From contig DATHVI010000063.1 in assembly GCA_035461385.1 (NCBI GenBank), positions 1 to 15,225 on the forward strand: 15,225 bases of DNA, written 5' to 3'. Of the stretch, positions 1-8,256 are shown in pieces (positions within the stretch are counted from its first letter, which is position 1; each line of letters begins with the position of its first letter). This stretch comes from DATHVI01 sp035461385. Its GTDB lineage: Bacteria > Actinomycetota > Thermoleophilia > Solirubrobacterales > 70-9. Both the position numbers and the translations under genes were made by a program. Under the pieces are notes generated by a model. The model was given only the letters and a program-made list of their open reading frames with translations. It searched no databases and was not told where the DNA came from.

Positions 1-3000
1 CGGCAGTTCTTCGGCCCGCGCGACCGCTCGGCCGATGGCTGGAACGAGCGCTCGACCTACTCCCGCGACTGGGAGGACGCCTACCGGCGGCGCTGGCAGC
101 ACGACCGCGTCGTCCGCTCGACCCACGGCGTCAACTGCACCGGATCGTGCTCGTGGAAGATCCACGTCAAGGACGGCCTCGTCACCTGGGAGACGCAGCA
201 GACCGACTATCCCTCGAATGGCCCCGACGTCCCCGACTACGAGCCCCGCGGCTGCCCCCGCGGGGCGTCGTTCTCGTGGTACGTCTACTCGCCGGTGCGA
301 CCCAAGCACCCCTACGTCCGCGGGGTGCTGCTGGAGATGTACCGCGAGGCCCGCGAGCGGACCGGCGACCCGGTCGAGGCCTGGGCCGAGATCACCGACG
401 ACCCCGAGCGGGCGCGCGCCTACAAGTCCCAGCGCGGGAAGGGCGGCTTCCTGCGCGCCTCGTGGCCGGAGGTCACAGAGCTGATCGCCGCCGCGCACGT
501 GCACACGATCCGCCGCTACGGGCCCGACCGGATCGCCGGGTTCACGCCGATCCCGGCGATGTCGATGGTCTCCTACACGGCCGGCACCCGCTTCCTCTCG
601 CTGATCGGCGGCGTCTGCCTGAGCTTCTACGACTGGTACGCCGACCTGCCGCCGGCGTCGCCGCAGATCTGGGGCGACCAGACCGACGTCCCCGAGTCGG
701 CCGACTGGTGGAACGCCTCCTACCTCGTGATCTGGGGATCGAACATCCCCCAGACGCGCACCCCCGACGCCCACTTCATGACCGAGGCGCGCTACCGCGG
801 CCAGAAGGTCGTCGTCGTCTCGCCCGACTACGCGGGCCACACCAAGTTCGCCGACCACTGGCTGCCGGCGAAGGCCGGAACCGACGGGGCGCTGGCGATG
901 GCGATGGGGCACGTCGTCCTGCGCGAGCACTTCGTCGAGCGCCAGACGCCGTACTTCGCCGACTACGCGCGCCGCTTCACCGACCTGCCGTTCCTGGTCG
1001 AGCTCCGCCGGCGCGACGACCAAAGCTACGCGGGCGGCGCCTTCCTTCGCGCCTCCGATCTCGGCGACGGCGGCGAGAACGCCGACTGGAAGACGGTCGT
1101 CATCGACGAGGCGACGGGCGAGCCGACGGTCCCGAACGGCTCGATGGGCCACCGCTGGGGGCAGGAGGGGGAGGGGCGCTGGAACCTCGACCTCGGCGAG
1201 TCGAGCCCGGCGCTGACGCTGCTCGGCCGCCACGACGAGCTGGTCGAGGTCGCGCTCCCCCGCTTCGACGGCGGCGAGACCGAGGGCGGGGCGGCGATGC
1301 GGCGCGGGGTGCCGGCGAAGCGCGTCGGCGGGCGCCTGGTGACGACCGTCCTCGACCTCGCGCTGGCGCAGTACGGCGTCGCCCGCGACGGGCTGCCGGG
1401 ACAGTGGCCGTCGGGCTACGACGATGAGACCGAGCCCTACACCCCGGCCTGGCAGCAGCCGATCACCGGCGTCGACGCCGGCCGAGCGGTCCGGATCGCG
1501 CGCGAGTTCGCCCGCAACGCGGAGCGCACGCGCGGGCGCTCGATGATCGTCATGGGCGCCGGAACCAACCACTGGTTCCACTCCGACCAGACCTACCGGG
1601 CGATGCTCTCGCTGGTCCTCTTCTGCGGCTGCCAGGGGGTGAACGGCGGCGGCTGGGCGCACTACGTCGGCCAGGAGAAGGTTCGCCCGATCAGCGGCTG
1701 GATGACGACCGCGTTCGCGCTCGACTGGTCGCGGCCGCCGCGGCAGCAGCCCTCGACCCCGTTCTGGTACCTGTTCAGTGACCAGTGGCGCTACGAGTCG
1801 TTCGGCGCCGACGAGCTGCGCTCGCCGCTCGGCGACGGGGCGCTCGAAGGGATGCACTTCGCCGACTGCGTCGCGCTCGCGGCCCGGCTCGGCTGGACGC
1901 CGATGCACCCGACCTTCGACCGCAACCCGCTCGACCTCGCCGACGAGGCTCGCGAGGCGGGGGCCGACGTCGCCGAGCACGTCACCCGCCAGCTCGCCGA
2001 CGGCGAGCTCGGCTTCGCCTGCGAGGCCCCGGACGACCCCGCCAACTTCCCCCGCATCCTGACGCTCTGGCGGGCGAACCTGCTCGGGTCCTCGAGCAAG
2101 GGGCACGAGTACTTCCTCCGCCACATCCTCGGCGTCCCCAACGCCGCGGTGCGCTCGGCCGAGTCGCCCCCCGAGGCGCGCCCGGCGAACGTCGCCTGGA
2201 GCGAGCGGGCCGCGGAGGGCAAGCTCGACCTGTTCACGACGATCGACTTCCGGATGAACGGCTCGGCCGTCTACTCCGACGTCGTCCTCCCCGCGGCGAC
2301 CTGGTACGAGAAGCACGACCTCTCGAGCACCGACCTGCATCCGTTCGTCCACCCGTTCAACCCCGCAATCGCGCCGCCGTGGGAGGCGAAGTCGGACTGG
2401 GAGGCGTTCCGGCTCGTCGCCGAGGAGTTCAGCTGCCTCGCCGCGAAGCACCTCGGGACGCGCACCGACGTCGTCGCCGCGCCGCTGATGCACGACACCC
2501 CGGACGAGCTCGCCCAGCCCCGCGGCGAGGTCCGCGACTGGCGAAAGGGGGAGTGCGAGCCGATCCCGGGCAAGACGATGCCGAAGCTGGTCGCGGTCGA
2601 GCGCGACTACGCCGCCGTGGCCGAGAAGATGCAGGCGCTCGGCCCGCTGGTCGAGGACGCCGGGGTGGGGGCGAAGGGCGTGAGCTGGAAGCCTGCGGCC
2701 GAGGTCGCCGAGCTGCGGCGCGCGAACGGCACGGCGCGAAACGGGGTCGCGCGCGGCAGGCCGGCGCTGACCCGCGACGTCCACGTCGCCGAGGCGATCC
2801 TCGCGCTCTCGGGGACCACCAACGGCCGGATCGCGGTCGAGGGGTTCCGGGAGCTCGGCGGGCGGGTGGGACGCGACCTCGAGCAGATCATCGCCGACCG
2901 CGCCGAGGAGCGGATCACGTTCGGCGACCTCGCGGCCCAGCCGCGCAAGGTGCTCGCCTCGGCCGAGTGGTCGGGGATGGAGTCGCGCGAGCGCCGCTAC

Positions 3001-3639
3001 TCCCCGTTCACCTCCAACGTCGAGTACGCGATCCCGTGGCGGACGCTGACCGGGCGCCAGCAGCTCTACCTCGACCACGCCTGGATCCTCGACCTCGGCG
3101 AGGGTCTGCCCGCCTACCGGCCGCCGGTCGACGCCGGGCAGCTCCTCGGCCTCGGCGGCGATCCGGAGGCGGGGGAGGGGCTCGAGGTGACGGTCCGCTA
3201 CCTGACCCCGCACTCGAAGTGGTCGATCCACTCCGAGTTCCAGGACAACCTCCACATGCTGACCCTGTTCCGCGGCGGGCCGGTGATCTGGCTCTCGATC
3301 GCCGACGCGGAGAAGATCGGCGTCGCCGACAACGACTGGCTCGAGGTCTACAACCGACACGGCACGGTCAGCTGCCGGGCGGCGGTCTCGCACCGGGTCC
3401 CACCGGGCGTCGCGCTCTACTACCACTCCCAGGACCGGCACGTGAACGTGCCGATCTCCGAGGTCTCGGGCACCCGCGGCGGCACCGACAACTCGCTGAC
3501 CAGGATCGCGATCAAGCCCACCCACCTGATCGGCGGCTACGCCCAGCTCTCCTGGAGCTTCAACTACTACGGGCCGACCGGTCCGCAGCGCGACCAACTG
3601 ATCATCGTCCGCAAGCGAGCCGGGGAGGTCGTCTACTGA
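1..3639 (+). CDS. narG: Respiratory nitrate reductase alpha subunit NarG (5' end outside window)
   Basis: This is the catalytic subunit of membrane-bound nitrate reductase. It reduces nitrate to nitrite at a Mo-bis-MGD centre, using electrons from quinol passed through NarI and NarH. The frame is open from base 1 and gives 1212 residues before the TGA; only some 10-30 N-terminal residues appear to be missing compared with E. coli NarG (1247 aa). Visible residue 42 is the His and residues 46, 50 and 85 are the Cys of the FS0 cluster (HGVNCTGSC, then RGCPRG), with the same His-to-last-Cys spacing of 43 as in E. coli. Asp211 in SFYDWY matches the Mo-ligand Asp222 of E. coli. Further signatures are QTDVPESADW, WGSNIPQTRTPDAH, GGGWAHYVGQEK, LLGSSSKGHE, LYSDVVLPAATWYEK-like text and the C-terminal KPTHLIGGYAQ. 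The protein ends shortly after the VVRK-type motif, without the longer tail of E. coli NarG. Its stop overlaps the narH start by one base, so it leads a translationally coupled operon. Confidence 0.98.
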   Translation, partial: RQFFGPRDRSADGWNERSTYSRDWEDAYRRRWQHDRVVRSTHGVNCTGSCSWKIHVKDGLVTWETQQTDYPSNGPDVPDYEPRGCPRGASFSWYVYSPVRPKHPYVRGVLLEMYREARERTGDPVEAWAEITDDPERARAYKSQRGKGGFLRASWPEVTELIAAAHVHTIRRYGPDRIAGFTPIPAMSMVSYTAGTRFLSLIGGVCLSFYDWYADLPPASPQIWGDQTDVPESADWWNASYLVIWGSNIPQTRTPDAHFMTEARYRGQKVVVVSPDYAGHTKFADHWLPAKAGTDGALAMAMGHVVLREHFVERQTPYFADYARRFTDLPFLVELRRRDDQSYAGGAFLRASDLGDGGENADWKTVVIDEATGEPTVPNGSMGHRWGQEGEGRWNLDLGESSPALTLLGRHDELVEVALPRFDGGETEGGAAMRRGVPAKRVGGRLVTTVLDLALAQYGVARDGLPGQWPSGYDDETEPYTPAWQQPITGVDAGRAVRIAREFARNAERTRGRSMIVMGAGTNHWFHSDQTYRAMLSLVLFCGCQGVNGGGWAHYVGQEKVRPISGWMTTAFALDWSRPPRQQPSTPFWYLFSDQWRYESFGADELRSPLGDGALEGMHFADCVALAARLGWTPMHPTFDRNPLDLADEAREAGADVAEHVTRQLADGELGFACEAPDDPANFPRILTLWRANLLGSSSKGHEYFLRHILGVPNAAVRSAESPPEARPANVAWSERAAEGKLDLFTTIDFRMNGSAVYSDVVLPAATWYEKHDLSSTDLHPFVHPFNPAIAPPWEAKSDWEAFRLVAEEFSCLAAKHLGTRTDVVAAPLMHDTPDELAQPRGEVRDWRKGECEPIPGKTMPKLVAVERDYAAVAEKMQALGPLVEDAGVGAKGVSWKPAAEVAELRRANGTARNGVARGRPALTRDVHVAEAILALSGTTNGRIAVEGFRELGGRVGRDLEQIIADRAEERITFGDLAAQPRKVLASAEWSGMESRERRYSPFTSNVEYAIPWRTLTGRQQLYLDHAWILDLGEGLPAYRPPVDAGQLLGLGGDPEAGEGLEVTVRYLTPHSKWSIHSEFQDNLHMLTLFRGGPVIWLSIADAEKIGVADNDWLEVYNRHGTVSCRAAVSHRVPPGVALYYHSQDRHVNVPISEVSGTRGGTDNSLTRIAIKPTHLIGGYAQLSWSFNYYGPTGPQRDQLIIVRKRAGEVVY

Positions 3640-5189
3640 TGCATGTCCGGGCCCAGGTCGGAATGGTGATGAACCTCGACAAGTGCATCGGCTGCCACAC
3701 CTGCTCGGTCACCTGCAAGAACGTCTGGACGAACCGGCGCGGCACCGAGTACGTGTGGTTCAACAACGTCGAGACCAAGCCCGGCCGCGGCTACCCGCGC
3801 GACTACGAGGACCAGGAGCGGTGGCGGGGCGGCTGGGAGCTGGGGCGCCGCGGGAAGCTGAAGCTCCGGGCCGGCGGGAAGCTCGCGAAGCTGATGCGAA
3901 TCTTCCACAACCCCGACCTGCCGCAGATCGACGACTACTACGAGCCCTGGACCTACGACTACGAGCACCTGATCACCGCGCCGCCGTCCGAGCACCAGCC
4001 GGTCGCCCGCCCGACATCGCAGGTGACCGGCGAGCCGCTCGACCTCGAGTGGGGGCCGAACTGGGACGACGACCTCGCGGGCTCGCGCGAGCACGCGGCG
4101 CTCGACCCGAACCGTCGCAACCTCGAGGAGGAGGTCCGGCTCGAGTTCGAGCAGGCGTTCATGATCTACCTGCCGCGGATCTGCGAGCACTGCATCAACC
4201 CGTCGTGCGTCGCGTCGTGCCCGAGCGGGGCGATGTACAAGCGCGAGGAGGACGGGATCGTGCTCGTCGACCAGGAGGCCTGCCGCTCGTGGCGCTTCTG
4301 CGTCTCCGGCTGCCCGTACAAGAAGGTCTACTTCAACTGGCACACCGGGAAGGCCGAGAAGTGCAACTTCTGCTACCCGCGGATCGAGGCCGGGATGACG
4401 ACGGTCTGCTCGGAGACCTGTGTCGGGCGCCTGCGCCACGTCGGCATCGTGCTGTTCGACTCCGACCGGGTCGAGGCCGCCGCGTCGGTGCCCGACGAGC
4501 ACGACCTGATCGACTCGCACCTCGACCTGATCCTCGACCCCGAGGACCCCGAGGTCCGCGCCCAGGCGGCGCGCGACGGGATCCCCGACGACTGGATCGA
4601 GGCCGCGCGACGCTCGCCGGTCTACGCGATGTGCAAGCGCTGGCGGATCGCGCTGCCGCTCCACCCCGAGTACCGGACCCTGCCGATGGTCTGGTACGTC
4701 CCCCCGTTGTCGCCGGTCGAGAGCCTCGGCGAGGCGCTGGTCCGCGACGGCGGCGACCCCGACCAGGTCTTCGAGGCGATCGAGGAGCTGCGGATCCCGG
4801 TCTCCTACCTGGCGAGCTTCCTCGCGGCCGGCGACCCCGAGCCGGTGCGGCGCTCGCTGCGGCGCCTGGTCGCGATGCGCCGCTACATGCGCGGGGTGAA
4901 CCTCGACGGCGACGGCGATCCGGCGATCGCGGCCGAGGTCGGGATGGAGCTCTCAGAGCTCGAGGCGATGTTCCGGATGGTCGCGATCGGCGACTACGAC
5001 GAGCGCTACGTGATCCCCCGCCGCCATGCCGAGATCTCGCCGACGGCGCTCGCCGACCAGGGCTCGTGCGGGATCGACTTCGCCCAGCTCCCCGGGCAGG
5101 AGCGGCCGGGCGGCGCCGACGCTCCCGATCCCGACTTCGACGTCCGCGAGCTGCTCGTCCATGGGAAGGGAAACGGGCGCCGTGGCTGA
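3639..5189 (+). CDS. narH: Respiratory nitrate reductase beta subunit NarH
   Basis: This 516-aa iron-sulfur subunit wires electrons from NarI haem b to the NarG active site on the cytoplasmic face of the membrane. E. coli NarH has 512 residues. Four Cys groups are visible: C16/C19/C22/C26 (CIGCHTCSVTC), C182/C185/C190/C194 (CEHCINPSCVASC), C215/C221/C225 (CRSWRFCVSGC) and C242/C245/C257/C261 (KCNFC, then VCSETC). Trp218 sits where a fourth Cys would be, which is the known feature giving NarH one [3Fe-4S] and three [4Fe-4S] clusters. The ATG start lies in TGATG, sharing one base with the narG stop, and is preceded by GGGGAGG at 3622-3628. The C-terminal half (VWYVPPLSPV and what follows) matches the NarH-specific extension. 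Nothing looks damaged. Confidence 0.98.
   Translation: MHVRAQVGMVMNLDKCIGCHTCSVTCKNVWTNRRGTEYVWFNNVETKPGRGYPRDYEDQERWRGGWELGRRGKLKLRAGGKLAKLMRIFHNPDLPQIDDYYEPWTYDYEHLITAPPSEHQPVARPTSQVTGEPLDLEWGPNWDDDLAGSREHAALDPNRRNLEEEVRLEFEQAFMIYLPRICEHCINPSCVASCPSGAMYKREEDGIVLVDQEACRSWRFCVSGCPYKKVYFNWHTGKAEKCNFCYPRIEAGMTTVCSETCVGRLRHVGIVLFDSDRVEAAASVPDEHDLIDSHLDLILDPEDPEVRAQAARDGIPDDWIEAARRSPVYAMCKRWRIALPLHPEYRTLPMVWYVPPLSPVESLGEALVRDGGDPDQVFEAIEELRIPVSYLASFLAAGDPEPVRRSLRRLVAMRRYMRGVNLDGDGDPAIAAEVGMELSELEAMFRMVAIGDYDERYVIPRRHAEISPTALADQGSCGIDFAQLPGQERPGGADAPDPDFDVRELLVHGKGNGRRG
5163..5170 (+). promoter_or_regulatory. Ribosome binding site deciding the narJ start
   Basis: GGGAAGGG lies 11 bases before GTG 5182 and inside the last codons of narH. 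It favours GTG 5182 over the in-frame ATG at 5161, which itself overlaps this purine run and has no clear Shine-Dalgarno sequence of its own. Confidence 0.5.
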
Positions 5190-5838
5190 GCCGGGCGCGC
5201 ACCCGCTGAAGCTGGCATCGCTGCTGCTCCAGTACCCGACGCCCGAGCTCTGGGCGGCGCGAGGCGAGCTGCGGGCCGCGGTCGGGGCGCTCGCCGCCGG
5301 GCGCCCGCGGGCGGCGCTCGAGCGCTTCCTCGACTCGCTCGACGGCAGACAGCTCGGCGAGTGTCAGCGCGACTACGTCGAGACCTTCGACTTCTCGCGC
5401 CGCACGAGCCTTCACCTGACCTACCACCGCTGGGGCGACCTGCGCCAGCGCGGGCTCGCGCTGCTGCGGCTCAAGCAGCGCTACGCCGACGCGGGGTTGG
5501 AGCTCGGAAACGGCGAGCTCCCGGACTACCTGCCGGTGATGCTCGAGTTCTGCGCGCTCGAGCGCGAGCGCGGCCTGGCGGCGATCGACGAGCACCGCGA
5601 GGCACTCGAGCTCGTCCGCGCGAGCCTGCGCGAGAGCGGCAGCCCGTACGCGCACCTGCTCGACGCCGTCGCCGCCGAGCTCCCAGGCCTCACGCGGCGT
5701 CAGGCGGCGAGGGCCGCGCGTCTCGCCGCCGAGGGGCCGCCGAGCGAGGAGGTCGGCCTCGAGCCGTTCGCGCCGCCGGAGGTGATGCCCGCCCCCGGCG
5801 CGGAGGCGATCCCCGGAGGCGTGGGGAGGAGCGGGTGA
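5182..5838 (+). CDS. narJ: Nitrate reductase maturation chaperone NarJ
   Basis: NarJ is a cytoplasmic TorD/DmsD-family chaperone that binds apo-NarG, allows Mo cofactor insertion and times membrane docking; it is not part of the final enzyme. The product is about 218 aa (E. coli NarJ 236). N-terminal KLASLLLQYP (residues 10-19), the YVETFDFSRRTSLHLTYHRWGD block (residues 65-86) and GNGELPDYLPVMLEF (109-123) are family hallmarks. The Pro/Gly/Glu-rich C-terminal 40 residues look unstructured. I chose GTG 5182, which overlaps narH by 8 bases and has GGGAAGGG upstream; an in-frame ATG at 5161 would add seven residues. The stop at 5836-5838 overlaps the narI start. The gene order GHJI supports the call. 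Confidence 0.95.
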   Translation: MAEPGAHPLKLASLLLQYPTPELWAARGELRAAVGALAAGRPRAALERFLDSLDGRQLGECQRDYVETFDFSRRTSLHLTYHRWGDLRQRGLALLRLKQRYADAGLELGNGELPDYLPVMLEFCALERERGLAAIDEHREALELVRASLRESGSPYAHLLDAVAAELPGLTRRQAARAARLAAEGPPSEEVGLEPFAPPEVMPAPGAEAIPGGVGRSG

Positions 5839-6578
5839 GCCACGGCTCGCTGCTCCTGTACGCGGTCCTGCCGTACCTGGCGATCGCGACCTTCGTCGTC
5901 GGCCACATCTGGCGCTACCGCCGCGACCAGTACCGCTGGGGGGCGCGCTCCTCGCAGCTGCTCGAGTCGAAGGTCCTGGCGTGGGGGAGCGTGATCTTCC
6001 ACCTCGGCGTCCTCGCCGCGATCGCCGGTCACGTCTTCGGGGTCCTGATCCCGATCTCGTGGACGCGCTCCGTCGGGCTCCACGACGAGCCCTACCACGT
6101 GCTCGCGGTGATCGGCGGGGTCTCCGCCGGAGCGGCGACCGTCGTCGGCTTCGCGATCCTCGTCTACCGCCGGATCCGCTTTCCCCGTGTCCGGGTGACC
6201 ACCCGGCGGATCGACGTGATCGCGATGGGCCTGCTCGCGGTCGGGATCGTCACCGGGATGTGGGCGACCCTCGGCAACATCTCCGAGTCGGTCCACTACC
6301 GCGAGAACGTCGCGCCGTACTTCCGCAGCCTGTTCATCGGCGACCCCCGCCCCGAGCTGATGACGCGCGCTGAGGGGGTGGCGCTGATCTTCCAGGTCCA
6401 CGTCGTCGCGGTCTGGTTCCTGTACGCGGCTTGGCCGTTCAGCCGCCTCGTCCACGCCTGGAGCATCCCGGTCGACTGGTTCCGGCGCAGCCCGATTCCC
6501 TACCGCGGGCGAAGCTCGCGCTCGCGCCCGACGGCGCCCAGGGTCCCGGCCGGCGTCTCGATGCGGGGCGAGCGGTGA
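5835..6578 (+). CDS. narI: Respiratory nitrate reductase gamma subunit NarI (di-haem cytochrome b)
   Basis: This is the integral membrane subunit that oxidises quinol and passes electrons through two b haems to NarH. The product is 247 aa (E. coli NarI 225) with about five hydrophobic segments. The four haem-ligand histidines are present: H56 and H66 in the segment SVIFHLGVLAAIAGH, at the same numbers as in E. coli, and H189 and H207 in QVHVVAVWFLY and SRLVHAW, spaced 18 as in E. coli (187/205). The GTG start at 5835 overlaps the narJ stop (GTGA) and is preceded by GGGGAGGA at 5823-5830. The C-terminal tail after RRSPIPYRGR is Arg/Ser-rich and should be cytoplasmic. Confidence 0.97.
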   Translation: MSHGSLLLYAVLPYLAIATFVVGHIWRYRRDQYRWGARSSQLLESKVLAWGSVIFHLGVLAAIAGHVFGVLIPISWTRSVGLHDEPYHVLAVIGGVSAGAATVVGFAILVYRRIRFPRVRVTTRRIDVIAMGLLAVGIVTGMWATLGNISESVHYRENVAPYFRSLFIGDPRPELMTRAEGVALIFQVHVVAVWFLYAAWPFSRLVHAWSIPVDWFRRSPIPYRGRSSRSRPTAPRVPAGVSMRGER

Positions 6579-6604
6579 GCGCCGGCCGCAAGCGGTGAGC
6601 GCCG
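6571..6604 (+). repeat. 14-bp direct repeat at the narI/narK junction
   Basis: AGCGGTGAGCGCCG occurs at 6571-6584 and again at 6591-6604, with a period of 20 bases. The first copy contains the narI stop, the second the narK GTG start. The pattern looks like a short tandem duplication that moved the narK start away from an ancestral GTGA-type overlap like the one at narJ/narI. Chance is not excluded in such GC-rich DNA. Confidence 0.7.
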
Positions 6605-7788
6605 AGTCGCGAAACCTCGCCCTGGGGACGGTCGCGTTCGCCGTCTGCTTCTCGGCCTGGGGGATGCTGGCGCCGCTCGCGCCCGACATCCAGGACGAGC
6701 TCGGGTTGTCCGACACCGAGACGTCGGTGATGATCTCGATTCCGGTCGTCCTCGGCTCGCTGCTGCGGATCCCGCTCGGCCTGCTCACCGACCGCGTCGG
6801 CGGGCGGGCGGTGTTCACGGTGATGATCTTCTACACCGCCGGCGCCACCGTCCTCGTCGGCTTCGCGTCGAGCTACGCCGCGCTGCTCGGCGCCGGCTTC
6901 CTGCTCGGCGCCGCGGGAGCGACGTTCGCGGTCGGCGTCCCCTTCGTCGCCGAGTGGTACCCGCCGAAGCGCCAGGGGTTCGCGCTCGGCGTCTACGGGG
7001 TCGGCAACATCGGCACCGGGGTCGCCGCGTTCTCGGTCCCGGCGATCCGCGACGCCGCGAGCCAGGAGGTCGCCGGGCTCGTGCTCGGGGCGGTGATCGG
7101 CGTCTACGGCCTGATCTGGTGGGGGATCGCCCGCGACGTCCCCGACCGCGAGCCCAAGCGCCAGCCCTACCGCGAGGTCCTGCGCTCGGGGTGGGACCTC
7201 TACCGGCTGTCGTTGTTCTACTTCGTCACCTTCGGCGGCTTCGTCGCGATGGCGATCTTCCTCCCGAAGCTGCTCACCGACTGGTTCGACCTCTCGCTCA
7301 CCGACGCCGGGCTGCGGGCGGCGGGGTTCACGCTCGTCGCCACCGTCGCCCGCCCGGTCGGCGGCTGGCTCGCCGACCGGGTCGGCGGGACGTCGGTGCT
7401 GACGGTCGCGTTCGCCGGGATCGGCATCGACGCGATCGGGCTCTCCTGGCAGGCGTCCGAACCGTCGATCGTCCCGGTGACGATCTTCTGCCTGACGATG
7501 GCCGCGTTCCTCGGCGCCGGCAACGGCGCCGTGTTCAAGCTCGTGCCCGCGTTCTTCCCGCGCTCGACCGGGGCGGCGACCGGCGTGATCGGGGCTGCCG
7601 GCGGGCTCGGCGGCTTCTTCCCCCCGCTCGTGCTCGGCGTGGTCAAGGATGCGACCGGCGACTTCGTGCTCGGCTTCGTCCTCCTCGTCGCGTTCGCGTG
7701 GATGTGCGCGGGCCTCGCGCTAGCGCTGCTCGAGCCGGGCCGCCCGGCGACCGCCGACGGCCTTGAAGGTCGCGCGCCGCCTCGTTAG
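6595..7788 (+). CDS. narK: NarK-family nitrate/nitrite transporter (MFS)
   Basis: This is a major facilitator protein of the nitrate/nitrite porter family, expected in the cytoplasmic membrane. It would take up nitrate for the cytoplasmic NarG site and/or export nitrite. It is 397 aa with about 12 hydrophobic segments. The loop 2-3 motif GLLTDRVGGR is at residues 62-71, and its partner RPVGGWLADRVGG is at 253-265. Arg58 (LLRIPLG) and Arg253 (ARPVGG) sit where NarK proteins carry their two substrate-binding arginines. The two Gly-rich nitrate signature stretches are seen at about 132-150 (GVYGVGNIGTG) and 330-348 (VIGAAGGLGGFFPP). The GTG start is 16 bases after the narI stop and has no convincing Shine-Dalgarno sequence, so coupled translation with narI is likely. 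Transport direction and mechanism (proton symport or antiport) cannot be read from the sequence. Confidence 0.94.
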   Translation: MSAESRNLALGTVAFAVCFSAWGMLAPLAPDIQDELGLSDTETSVMISIPVVLGSLLRIPLGLLTDRVGGRAVFTVMIFYTAGATVLVGFASSYAALLGAGFLLGAAGATFAVGVPFVAEWYPPKRQGFALGVYGVGNIGTGVAAFSVPAIRDAASQEVAGLVLGAVIGVYGLIWWGIARDVPDREPKRQPYREVLRSGWDLYRLSLFYFVTFGGFVAMAIFLPKLLTDWFDLSLTDAGLRAAGFTLVATVARPVGGWLADRVGGTSVLTVAFAGIGIDAIGLSWQASEPSIVPVTIFCLTMAAFLGAGNGAVFKLVPAFFPRSTGAATGVIGAAGGLGGFFPPLVLGVVKDATGDFVLGFVLLVAFAWMCAGLALALLEPGRPATADGLEGRAPPR

Positions 7789-7791
7789 CGT
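7763..7791 (+). promoter_or_regulatory. Candidate promoter for a leaderless hemerythrin-like mRNA
   Basis: TTGAAG (7763-7768) is followed after 17 bases by TAGCGT (7786-7791), which fits the actinobacterial TANNNT -10 pattern. The ATG of the next gene at 7800 lies 8 bases beyond, where transcription would begin. The -10 overlaps the narK stop codon. It is only a pattern match, supported by the lack of a usable ribosome binding site before that ATG. Confidence 0.3.
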
Positions 7792-7799
7792 CATCGGAG

Positions 7800-8243
7800 A
7801 TGAAGCGCGACCCGGCTCTCCAGCCCCTCTCCCGCGACCACCACCAGGCGCTCTTCGTCGCCCAGCGCCTGCGCCGGGCGGAGGAGGCCGATGCCGCCGC
7901 GGCCGAGTTCCTCGCGTTCTGGCGCGAGCACGGCAGACGTCACTTCCAGGTCGAGGAGGAGGTGCTGTTCCCGGCCTGGGCCGAGCGCGAGGCCGGCTAC
8001 GACGAGCAGATGGTGCTCCGCGCGCTCACCGACCACCACGCGGTCCGGCTCGCCGCCCGCCGCGCGGCCGCGAGCCGCGCGACCCTCGAGGAGCTGCGCG
8101 AGCTCGGCGTGCGGCTCGACGCCCACGTCAGGTTCGAGGAGCGCGAGATGTTCCCGGAGATCGAGGCGGGGCTCGACCGCGACGAGCTCGGCGCGCTGGC
8201 GGAGGAGATCGAGCGCGCCGAGGCGGGCGAACCGATCAGCTAG
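7800..8243 (+). CDS. Hemerythrin-like (HHE domain) di-iron protein
   Basis: This is a 147-aa soluble four-helix protein of the hemerythrin/HHE cation-binding family. The expected di-iron ligands are visible: H14/H15 (SRDHHQALF), H48 with E52 (HFQVEEEVLFP), H79/H80 (LTDHHAVR) and H109 with E113 (HVRFEEREMFPEIE). Family members bind O2 or NO, repair iron-sulfur clusters or sense oxygen; which of these applies here cannot be told. It starts 11 bases after narK on the same strand, so co-expression with the nitrate operon is plausible, and a role against nitrosative stress from nitrite or NO is a reasonable inference. GGAG directly abuts the ATG and is too close to act as a normal ribosome binding site. 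No helix-turn-helix or kinase domain is fused to it. It converges on the ferredoxin gene 13 bases away. Confidence 0.85.
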   Translation: MKRDPALQPLSRDHHQALFVAQRLRRAEEADAAAAEFLAFWREHGRRHFQVEEEVLFPAWAEREAGYDEQMVLRALTDHHAVRLAARRAAASRATLEELRELGVRLDAHVRFEEREMFPEIEAGLDRDELGALAEEIERAEAGEPIS

Positions 8244-8256
8244 TGGGGCGCCGCGC

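Noticed and set aside
295..3639. NarG starting at the GTG at 295
   Set aside because: Clear NarG homology, including the FS0 cluster ligands at residues 42-85, extends upstream in the same frame to base 1, so the gene begins before the window.
5161..5181. ATG 5161 as narJ start
   Set aside because: It is in frame, but the best ribosome binding sequence (GGGAAGGG) lies just after it and serves GTG 5182; the seven extra residues have no NarJ character.
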